NCBI GenBank assembly: GCA_020205615.1
Contig: CM035173.1
Coordinates: 34,403,280-34,467,279, forward strand
DNA: 64,000 nucleotides
Origin: Panax quinquefolius
Lineage: Eukaryota > Streptophyta > Magnoliopsida > Apiales > Araliaceae
Direction: 5' to 3'
Part shown: positions 35,539 through 45,216 of the stretch, in pieces
How the letters are laid out: each line of letters starts with the position of its first letter
How positions within the stretch are numbered: position 1 is the first letter of the stretch
Position numbers and translations under genes: made by a program
The notes under the pieces: generated by a model
Databases searched by the model: none
Told to the model about the DNA's origin: nothing
Seen by the model: only the letters and a program-made list of their open reading frames with translations

Positions 35539-37402
35539 TGAAAGTAGTATGCTTATGGCCAATCGTGTTTGATGATAAAGCATATACTTTGTAACAATCT
35601 TATTCATTTATTAATAAAAGTATTAATTTATTAAAGGCTTTTAATTATCTACGTGATCTTTGTTTTTATAATATGTGATAAACCCATAGTTTTAAGCAAT
35701 GCTTTTAGAATAATGATGATGATCATTCTAATGAGATCTAAATTCTTTGAAAGCTTAAAACTAAAATAGTTCCCAATCGTTGGATTACTAAATTGGGGAT
35801 TAGTGAATCCGGATAGATTAGTACATCGTTCTTACTTCGTTGGATGAGGATGATTGATCTCGTGATCATTTGTGTGGAGACCTTAAATTAAAAGTATGTA
35901 GGTCTTATTAGAGAATAAGTTCAATTTGAGCATGGCGCCATTAAGGAATACTAATGGAGTTTTATTTGCTTGTCGATAAAGAATTCTGTAGTGATAGTAG
36001 TCTGAGTAATCCTTGGACTTGAGATCATCATAGTATCTTATGTATGATGAGTTATACTTTGACTTATTCCTTAAGACCCTTAGGGTATATCAAAGGGTAT
36101 CTTGGGTATAATAAGTTATACGTGGAGATAATGTATGATCGATAAAGAATCTACCACTTAACAAAAAAGAGAAATGTCTATGTGATTCGATAAATAATGA
36201 CAACCCAAGTTAGTCTTGGCCAAAGAGAATGAAATTAGAAAGGAGTTTTAATTTGCATTATTTGAGTTGTGCATTTAAGAATCGAAATACATATAATTAA
36301 ATAAAATAAGACAGGCGATAATTCCACGCCTTATATTTAATTGGGGACATTGTATGGTGGAAGGATTGAATTATGCAGAATTATTTACTCGAAAGGTTCT
36401 TTTAATGATTAATGTTGAAATCTATATTATACGGAAAGTCGTTGATCGTTGGGAGAACTTTATCGCATTGTAGAATAAATATTATTTATTTAAATAAATT
36501 AATTGTTTAATTTATTTATTTAAATAAGATTAAAATTATTCTAATTGATTTATTCAAATAGGTTTAATATGGAGAACGCAAAGAATCATGGCATAAAAAG
36601 GAAGAATAATTATTTAAGAAGTTAATGGCATAATCGTAATAATATGTTAAGTATATTTAATTTAATCATGGTGATAGAATAAATTAAATAAACTTAATAT
36701 TTATTATTTAATATTTTAGAAATATTAAATATAAATTAATAAGAGAGTCTTATTAATATTATTACAATTATTATTATTTTAATTTTAAAGAGTTTAGGAA
36801 TTAATTTAATATAAAGATTTCATTTATTCCTAATTGGATTAGGAAGGAAAATTAGTTAAAGGAGTTTAATTAATTATCCTAATAAGATTAGGGAGCTTAA
36901 TTAATTAAAAGAATTTAATTAATTAAATAAAACCAATTCCTTAATTGTTAAGGTGGGTTCTTGCATCTATAAATAAGAGAGAGTGCTTATTATGGGTGGT
37001 AGTTGTAGTTGACTTTTTTCAACATCTGACGTAATTTCGATTTGTTGGAGAATCTGACGCCTTTTTTACATAGAGATAGGAAAAGCTAGGGGTTTGGCCG
37101 TAAATCCCTTCTTCTTGAATTTTCTTCTTTCTTGGTGGATCGCTTACAGAGGCCAAACATACGCCATTAACGTTGATCGAAGGAAGAACAAAACCCGGTG
37201 GATTGAGTTGAGCGAAAGGATTTGGAGGTGAACTTCAGACGCAGGAGGAATTTCGATCTTGAGGTATGATTTTATTTATTTTATCTTTTCGTTTAATTAA
37301 TAATTATTGCGTAAAGGGTGATCGGGTATATGGTTTGTAAATTTTTAAACTCGATTTTCTGCGCCCGCTTAATTTTTCTGATTTGATTGCGTTCTTAAAT
37401 AT
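35539..37402 (+). repeat. 3' LTR of the copia element
   Basis: Partner of 28174-30057. Long identical blocks alternate with short clusters of differences, for example near 35822-35850, 35925-36005 and 37190-37260. Confidence 0.8.
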
Positions 37403-37729
37403 TACTGAAACCTAACTTGTCTGATATGAGATGACTTTCGAAAATAATATAAACGTGAGGATGATGTGATGATATAAGAATTGATAAAACAAGTTCGAGA
37501 ATTAATTTATTGAGAACTAATAACGTCCCAAATTGTCAACGTGATCTTACTTTTGTAAGAAAGTAAAATTGAGAATCTTTCAGGAAGAATATTTCCATGA
37601 AAAAAATCTTGGATGAAAGCCATGAAATATAAAAATAATCCACTAATTTTCATGAAAGTATAAAAATCAAAACTTTAACTAATTGAGTATAATAAAGAAT
37701 GGAATAAAAAAATAATCACCATAAATGCA

Positions 37730-38165
37730 GTCTTGATAAAGCAGTTATTCCATCGTAATAATAAATAACGGGCAAATTCGGGGCGTGTCTGTGGCGTGAA
37801 ATAATAAAGAATGGAATCAACGAGAAATCATCATACATGCAGATCTTGCGTATGATATGAGTTATTCCAACAGAATATTAAATGGCCAGGCAAGGTCGGG
37901 TGAAATTCACACCAACAAGGATGTTCCAAGCAGAATAATAAAAGAGCGGGCAGAGGTCCACAGAAAAAAGCATGACGAGGATATTCCAGCGAGAATAATA
38001 AAAAAGGCGGGCAGGTAAAGGCGTAAAAGACATATCTGAGGATATTCCAACGAATAATAAAGAATGGAATCTGGAAGAATTTCACCAGTATAGGGAAATT
38101 TCACAGATATCTGAGTTATTCCAATGGAATAATAAAGATGGAATAATAGAAGTTCTCTTCGTGAA
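37730..38165 (-). repeat. Tandem repeat array in the LTR leader, type 1, second locus
   Basis: Units of roughly 70-80 bp with 'gttattcca.c.gaataataaa' and 'gaggatattcca', the reverse of the array at 1200-1830. The open frames at 37831-38104 are products of this repeat. Confidence 0.68.
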
Positions 38166-38300
38166 TCTGAAAAAATAATACTTCTTAGTAAAAAGAAACG
38201 ATATCAAGTAGTGAAGTAAGAAAATCTTTCTTGCTTTTCTCTATAGTTTTCTCTAGAGCTTTTTAGTGAATTCGTAAGAAATAATTAAGGAATGAAAATT

Positions 38301-38308
38301 TATTTATA
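38301..38308 (-). promoter_or_regulatory. LTR TATA box of the truncated chromovirus
   Basis: Minus-strand TATAAATA about 0.98 kb from the LTR start. Confidence 0.5.
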
Positions 38309-39506
38309 GAAGAATGGAATGAATAAGAACTACGTCATGAGCAGTCAGGATTGATTTCTTTAATCGGATGATTCAGTATTTAAAGAAAATCTTTAAATAA
38401 AATATAATATATTCTATTTATAATCTAATAAAACGAATAACTTTTTTAAAAATTTCTTATCAAAGATTTATCAAAACATTTATCGTAATAAAATATAATA
38501 TATTACAATTATTATGCAATAAAAGCGGATAACTTTATAAAAGTATTACATTTTTTTATATAAAAAATTTTTCTTATTAGCGCAATAAAGCGAATAAACT
38601 TTATAAAAGTATTACATTTTATATATAAAAGTTTTTACTGTTTTATTACGTTAATAATACTGAATAAAACAAACGTCATCATCATTATTATTATTATTCA
38701 CACTATTAATCGACTGCGTCTTTAAAAGGAAGAGAACTTTCCGATAAGGATTCTCGCATTAGTAGCGCGATTAGGTGATCGAAGCCGATCAAACCTTCCT
38801 CGATGTAAGCTTACAGGCATCGTTAATAATGCGAATAATAATATTAATAACTCGATAAATCTCGATTATTGATTTAATAACATATAAAATATAAATGATA
38901 ATTGAATCAAGTGAGTGAACTTACCATAAAGATTAATAATCGATATTGTGTCTTCTTACGCAATAGCGCCAGATTCTTTGTCTTTTCTTTACTAAGGTAG
39001 TTCAATCAACAAGAATAACCAGAAAACTTTCGTAGATTATTTTCATAAAAATATTTTTGTCGTTTCTCGATCAAATAATAATTACATTATGAATTCCATC
39101 AATGATTGTCTTGAGTAAATACGATTATTCCCCAACCAATCGAATATTATATAACAACTTTGCGTCTTTTGAAAATTTATAAATATTACCCACAACTATA
39201 ATATTATATCAAATTTATTCCATAATATTTAAAAATGATATTTATAAAAAATTCATTTTTATTCAAAAAAGTTGGGGTCTTACGACGGAGGCTGAACTTT
39301 CGCCAAACTCCGGCGTCGTTGTCCATTAGCGGATTTCCGGTAGCATTGTTTTTGTCGTTTTCTGATCTGTCTACCCCTGTATCCTTCTCTAGATCTGGTT
39401 TTTTGTAGTCAATTTCATTGCTCTTCTCTCTCTTCTTCCAATCTCTTAGCTTTCATCTCCAAATTTCTGTTAAACAACACAACAAATCAGATTGACTGAA
39501 CTCTAG

Positions 39507-39701
39507 TCAACACGGGAGAAGCCTCACCCGATTCTTCCGACTCCGGCGGCGGAGATTGTGGATCTGAAAGACGTTGTCACCGTCGATTGCCTCCAGTCAC
39601 GTGACAAGAAGGTGACCGCCGCGAAGGAAACCAAGGCCCGCCTTGAGGAGCGGTTCAAGACCGAAAAAAATTGCTGGTTCTTTACTAAGCTTAGGTTCTG
39701 A
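39507..39701 (+). pseudogene. Gene-like open fragment, unknown
   Basis: A frame of 64 codons opened by a stop and lacking an ATG reads with normal codon use: '[20 protein letters not shown]', '[20 protein letters not shown]', 'CWFFTKLRF' and stop. The GC content (about 55% near 39520-39650) stands out from the AT-rich surroundings, and a CT-rich leader-like stretch precedes it. It may be the tail of an old gene cut by the chromovirus LTR that ends at 39284. I do not recognise the family. Confidence 0.35.
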
Positions 39702-40061
39702 ATCTGGATTTATTTTCATTTTGGTTATGAAATGTTAGTTGTTAATGAGAGAGAATATGAACTGATTCTGAAGTAACATTTCTTTGAGTTTTGACTTGTT
39801 TATCTCATCATATTTGGAAGTGGAAGTTATATCAAATCATTTTTGTTTGCCAATTTTTTCTAATGGTTCGTTATGATGATGCAGTTATGTTAGTATCCAA
39901 ATGGGTGTTGTTGATTTATAAGCAAATTGTTTTGAATTGTGTTTACCTTGGGTGCAGCTGCATAATTTCTGTGGTTTTGACCATTTTGCCCATGATTTCA
40001 ACATATTTGTTTATGTAATGAATTTTTTGACACATAAGAGTCTTAAGGCCTCACACAATTA

Positions 40062-40203
40062 GTCACGTCAGCAATTTCTGACGTGGCGTGTTCAATTTGT
40101 TGTAATTAGAAAAAATTGATAGTTTAATTATCTAATTGACAAAATTAAAAGGTGGATCACCGAAGTAGAATATGTCCTATAGTTTAGGGTACTAATTCAT
40201 ATT
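40062..40203. repeat. Solo arm of the 51-kb foldback family
   Basis: 'ttgatagtttaattatctaattgacaaaattaaaaggtggatcaccgaagtagaatatg.cctatagtttagggta' closely matches the right arm of the foldback at 51250-52376. No inverted partner lies nearby. It is about 740 bp upstream of the gene starting at 40944. Confidence 0.7.
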
Positions 40204-40885
40204 TAAGCCTTTACTTTATAAATATGAAATATAAGAATTTATTACTTGAAAAAAACAAAATCACGCACTTTCTATCTCCTCTCCTTCTCACTATAGAGTC
40301 CTTCTGGGGCGACCGGTTTTGGCGACAGTAGGTAGCGACCGTTTTTTTTTTAATGTCTCCCAAATAATTTATAAGATTTATTAGAAATGAAATTTTTACA
40401 GAATAAAGTGATTTGGATGTCATTTGGATACGTGTAAAAAATATGTCTGTGCAGGTATATTTTTTACATATATTATTTTTGTATTAGAAGAAGAGTGTGT
40501 TATTTATTGGACAAAAAATAGTGTGAAAATTAAAATTATATTTATTATTTGAATAATATTAAAAATTGAATAATTAATAATTATTTAAAATTCTCAAACG
40601 AATAAAAATAATTTTCTGAAATAATTTATATTAAAAAAATAGAGGAAATACCTCTGTTCAAAATAATAAAATTAAAATAATTTTTAGTTTCATGCCTCAT
40701 TAGCAAAATTCTAGTTGTAAGTGGACTTAATTTAGGTGGCATATTTGTTAGCTGCAGGGCATAGTTAATGTCATGTGTATTTTTAAAAAAAATAAAATAA
40801 AGTATATGTGGGACTCAAAGGCATTTTTGGACCTTTGCCAAGTATTATATTCAGATTCTCCCTTTAAAAAAACCCTCTTCCCTGA

Positions 40886-40887
<2 letters not shown>

Positions 40888-40922
<35 letters not shown>
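40888..40922. repeat. (CT)n microsatellite in the 5' leader
   Basis: About 15 CT units just upstream of the start codon at 40944. Pyrimidine-rich leaders of this type are common in plant genes. Confidence 0.88.
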
Positions 40923-40924
<2 letters not shown>

Positions 40925-40943
40925 CTTCCGTCCCTCCTCATCA

Positions 40944-42380
40944 ATGGCGGCACTCCTCCGTTCACCACCGACCTCCCAAACCCTAAAAACCATAATCACC
41001 CGACAAACTCCCCTACACAGTTACTCTGCACCGCCCCATCGCACCACAACCACTACCAGCAAAACCACAAATACCTCTCACCTAGTGAATTCATCAACAG
41101 TTGGGATCCCCCAAAAGACCCCAAAGAGGCCAAATCCAAACTCGCCCACCTCCGCCGCCAGTACGCCAAGCAGGTCAAAGAGGTCCGCAAAGAGTACATT
41201 CAGGAAATGGAATTGCAAAGGATTGAAAAGCAGAGGAAAGACGAGGCCAAAAAGGAAGCCCTAAGGATCGCAAACGAGGAGCGAAAAGCTGCAAAAATGG
41301 CCGCCAAGAAGGCCAAGGCCGCCGAGCGGCAGCTGGTGGAGGAGGAATTCCGCCAAACCCTAGTATGTGGAACTTATCGACCTCTCTTTTGTGTTGCTTT
41401 ATTCTTGTTATTATTAAAATATGAGGAAAAATAGATTCTTATTACATTTACATTATGTTGTTTATCTTGAAAACTACTTTTTTTATGAATTGATTGAGCT
41501 GGTGATTTGATGTGCTTTTGCTTCATAGTTTATATGCATGAAATTTATGCAACTCCATCTTATAATTAAGGAGTAATGCTAGTGGTTTTATTTTTTGGGT
41601 CTCAAATTTGGTACCAAATGAGCATAGTTTGACAATAAGTCAATAACTTGTAAATATCATGATTTTTTTTTAACAAAAAACTGAGACTACTCAACATTAC
41701 TCATAACTAAGACTTCTAGAAGAAAAAAGTAACTTAGAAAGTAATAATGTTTAAAGCTCTGAGATTGATATTGTAGAAAAAGATAGCATAAAATTCCAAC
41801 AAATGCGCAACCAAGAAACAAAAGGCTCTTGGTGAAGGACTAATGTAGAGAAGATCTCCTTGGCTCACAAGGTAAGTTGAAACTAATAAACAACGGATCC
41901 AATTAAAAGCTCTCTCTGCTTCAGTTGAAAATCCTAGCCAAACATAGGGCCTAAGGATAAAGGCTAGTAAAGATTTTAGAGGGAGAGGGAGAGACGTTGG
42001 ATGCTGGTAAAGGAGCCGGGTAAACGAAAGAAAGATGGAGGGAGATAATGATTGACACGGTGAGGACAGAGAAGATAGGATTGTTCTTTTATTTTCTTTG
42101 TGGCAGAGATAAATATTTGGCAGGAATGTTCTGTCTAAAAGTTTGGGGTACAATGTTAACCACCCCCATAGCAAAACCCTGTATCTATGCATATGTTATA
42201 AGTCAGACAAGAATTACCTAAAATATCTATGCATCCACTAGGCCAGTCCTTACCGTGTCTAATCCCCATCTTTCAAATTAGTTTGTCCAGTCTTTACCCT
42301 TGTTACACAGATGAAAATGCGTCAAGATTATATCTTAATTTTATATTGTAAACCTGTAAGTAAAAATGCTAGAGGTTTGG

Positions 42381-42452
<72 letters not shown>

Positions 42453-42904
42453 ATATGCATGTATGTAAGTTTTGAGGCACTAGCCAAATTGCAGGTGATT
42501 TATTTCCTCAGAAATATATATATATATGTAATTTATAGATTCTTTGTTTTGTTTTACAATACTTTCAAATAAGAATGCTAACAAATTTTTAGTGATTGAT
42601 TTCTAAGCTTTGAGCAGTAGGTTGATATTTTTCAGTTAATGTTAGTATTGATGCTCCTAAAAGTTCGGATCATGTATTGAATTTGTTGCCTGATTACCTG
42701 GCCAAAAGGGTCTACTTTTGAAAGATAATAGGTACAGTAAAACTCCTATTTAGGAATACTCTATATAAGAATAACCTCTACAATATTATAAAAAAATGTG
42801 GTCCCAATTTAGGCCAGTTATAAATAAGAATAACCTCTAAATTGTAATATGTTATATATTTTTTAAGTTCCGTATTAAGAAACTATACCTCTATATAGTA
42901 AAAC

Positions 42905-42964
<60 letters not shown>

Positions 42965-44478
42965 GCAATATTAATTTTAAAAGACTACATTTTCTATAAA
43001 AGACTACATTTTCTATAAAGAACTACATTTTCCTATAAAAGACTACATTTTCTATAAAAGAATATATTTTCTTATAAAAGACTACATTTTTCTATAAAAG
43101 ACCACATTTTTCTATAAAATACTACATTAGGGAGTTCTTATTGATATTATTGTTAAAGTGGATATTTTTTGGTGTTCCGAAAAATATTTTGTACTAGTAC
43201 CTCTATTTAGTAATAATCTCTCAATTAGAATACAAATAGTTTGGTCTCAAGTCTATTCCTAAATAGAGGTTTTATTGTATCTTTGAATTTTAGTCATACA
43301 ACTAAATGGAACTACTGATTACCCATTAAAAATACCGCATCTGCAAATAGTCAAGCATAAAAGACCACAGCACCCGTGACATGAGATATTTTTCTTAACA
43401 GCGAAGTTATTCCACAGAAATGTGCTAATGGCATAGTTTGACCGCATCATGACAACCACTACAGGGATATAAGCTTATGTATCCATCTTTTGGTTAAAAG
43501 CCTTTCTTCCAAGTGGTATAAGCTTTATCATTTGTCATTAACTATCAGATTTATATGGCTATCTGTAGGTATTGCTCTACTAGGTCTGAAAATTTGACCG
43601 GGTTTACAGCTTGTACAAACTACAAAATGGCCAACTTTATGAGCTGTTTATTTTGAACTTTTTCTTTGTCCAGACAAAATGCTTTTCTTCCTTGTGGTAT
43701 AATCAATCTCCAAGAGTCGGACTGCAAAATGAACCCTTTTATATTCAAATAGGGTAGAAGACATTATTAATCTGATCAACATGATTTTTTTCCCGCCTCC
43801 CATCTATGGAGACAGATCTGGTAGCCGATTATATCATATATCAATTTTAACCTTGATAAACCATATGCTCGTAAAAAGTCTTTGTAACAAGTACTTTTGA
43901 ACGTAAAGTATATAACCCCTACAGTAATCAGGGTCTTGGTGTCAAAGATCCTTCAAGAGCTTGGCATACTTCTCAATTGCTTGTGCATCATGACTCTAGT
44001 CTGGATTATGAAAAATGTGTTATATGGTGCCATATTCACTTGGCAACATTCTGGCATAATTTTTTTCTTGGCATGGTAGCTCGAAGTATCCCAGGCTATA
44101 AACTAATTGTGGCACATAGCTCATGAAATTTTTTGACTAGTACTTTTGAATCTAATGCCTTGCAGATCCAATTTATGCATGCGTAATTACTACATGTTTC
44201 ATCTTTTATTGATTAGTACTGTTTTCCTTGTTGAAATATTTATTTGAATTTGGACAACTAGATTGGGACAATTATTGTTTACTTTCTTAAAATTTGGGTC
44301 GGTGCAGTTAAAAGAAAGAACAGAGAAACTCGAATACTGGAGGAAGAGAGAAAAACTAATGCTAGAGAAAAAGGAGAAGAAGAATGAGATTCTGCGTCGA
44401 CAAAGTTCTGTATGGATTGATGAGTCTGAAATGGACAAAAAGACACTGGAAGCCATAGTCGATGCTATTCCCCTTTGA
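40944..44478 (+). CDS. Basic coiled-coil protein of unknown function, frame broken near the start
   Basis: Two exons: 40944-41362 and 44308-44478 (TGA), with a GT-AG intron. The start frame gives an N-terminus rich in Ser, Thr and Arg with few acidic residues, suggestive of organelle targeting. From about 41060 a different frame carries the conserved-looking body: 'YLSPSEFINSWDPPKDPKE', 'AHLRRQYAKQVKEVRKEYI', long Glu/Lys/Arg/Ala helices and 'LRRQSSVWIDESEMDKKTLE', ending 'AIVDAIPL'. So a one-base deletion or two-base insertion lies between the start and about 41060, either real or an assembly error. About 195 residues if continuous. Highly charged helices suggest a coiled coil. I recall similar uncharacterised plant proteins but cannot name a function. 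Confidence 0.72.
42383..42452. repeat. (CT)n(AT)n microsatellite
   Basis: Compound simple repeat in the intron of the coiled-coil gene. Confidence 0.9.
42735..43277. mobile_element. Emigrant-like (pogo/Tc1-mariner) MITE
   Basis: Terminal inverted repeats begin CAGTAAAACTCCTATTTAGG on the left and CAATAAAACCTCTATTTAGG on the right (reverse complement), each flanked by TA. This matches the plant Emigrant/Lemi1 end type (CAGTAAAACCTCTATA). The element is 543 bp, has no coding capacity, and lies in the intron of the coiled-coil gene. Its middle holds (AT)n and a minisatellite. Confidence 0.78.
42978..43128. repeat. Minisatellite of 'aaagactacattttctata' units
   Basis: About eight imperfect units of 18-20 bp in tandem inside the MITE. 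No spacers, so this is not a CRISPR array. Confidence 0.85.
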
Positions 44479-45216
44479 CTTCTCATTTCAAAAGCTGATG
44501 AGCTGTCTATCTTAATGATCATATAATGTTCAAAACATCTGCAAATAAGTTACTTGGTTGCTCCTTTCTAGCAGTTTTGTTTACAGTTCAAACAACCTAA
44601 TTGATGTTTGTGCCTGTGCAAGCTTAATAACTCTTCATTCCATAATGGAAGCTAATTATGGTCAAATTTTCTATTTTGTCATATGTATGCCTTGTTGCCA
44701 ATATTATGTTTTGAAAAATTATTACCACTAGTTTGGAATTTAAGCCATTGTTGAGTAAAGTTGGTCTTAAACATAAAAAACAACTATATCTTAAGCTGAA
44801 TTGAATATTGTTGATTCAATGCTAACCATGAAGAATGATACCGATGGCTCATTACAACTTTCTCGATATTCTGAAACTGAAAAACAAATCAGTCTACAAA
44901 CAAAATTTGTATCGGAGAAGGGGGGCAAAAGGAAGCTGGCTGAAAGAAGGGAAGGGAAGGAAGTTCTAATGACCAAATAATTACAGAATTCAAACGATAA
45001 AGGATGTAAATATTGTACACTAAGGACAATACTAGTTTTACATCAAAAAATTAACTGCTATCCGACCAGTAAAACAATTTTCAACTATCATTTACATTAC
45101 ATCCTTCAACACGAGTAAAATGAAAAATAAATAACTGTTTCTACCTGCGTTTAACTCACTTCCAAAAACCACCAACCTCCAAGGGAAGGGCTATAATTCT
45201 TTGAGCAGCAACTGCT
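44479..45216. other. Intergenic between convergent genes
   Basis: This stretch separates the coiled-coil gene (plus) and the ceramidase gene (minus) and must hold both 3' untranslated regions. No further gene is visible. Confidence 0.5.

Larger units (their letters stand above)
28174..37402 (+). mobile_element. Ty1/copia retrotransposon, complete but decayed
   Basis: LTRs at 28174-about 30057 and 35539-about 37402 begin TGAAAGTAGTATGC and share long blocks. A primer site (TGGCATCAGAGCC) and a polypurine tract (AGTGGGAGAT) lie in the expected places. The inside holds gag, protease, RT and RNase H traces in copia order, all with stops. Flanks read TACAG (left) and TACTG (right), a near-perfect target duplication. 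It lies inside the LTR of a chromovirus and in the opposite orientation. The exact 3' LTR end is uncertain by a few bases. Confidence 0.86.
24000..39284 (-). mobile_element. Ty3/gypsy chromovirus, 3'-truncated, with a copia insertion
   Basis: On the minus strand: 5' LTR (39284 down to 37403, then 28173 down to 27413), primer site, gag, zinc knuckle, protease, RT and RNase H, stopping near 24000 just after RNase H. Integrase, polypurine tract and 3' LTR are absent, so this is a truncated copy. The 5' LTR is split by the Ty1/copia element at 28174-37402; without that insertion the LTR is about 2.64 kb, as in the copy at 2200-10615. Coding parts are better preserved than in that copy but still broken by frameshifts. 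Confidence 0.85.
37403..39284 (-). repeat. Chromovirus 5' LTR, outer part
   Basis: Continuation of 27413-28173 beyond the copia insertion. The right end 'ggggtcttac' matches the other LTR starts, though the terminal CA is altered to 'ga'. A TATA box (minus) lies at 38301-38308. Confidence 0.8.

Noticed and set aside
24000..39284. Integrated pararetrovirus as an explanation of the RT-bearing region
   Set aside because: LTRs, tRNA-Met primer site, gag-protease-RT-RNase H order and chromovirus motifs fit a Ty3 retrotransposon; no movement or coat protein is visible.
41734..42192. 152-codon minus-strand frame as a gene
   Set aside because: It lies in an intron of the coiled-coil gene, has no domain, and its composition is like translated AT/CT-rich intron sequence.
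42978..43128. Possible CRISPR-like array
   Set aside because: Units are contiguous and imperfect with no spacers, in a plant MITE.
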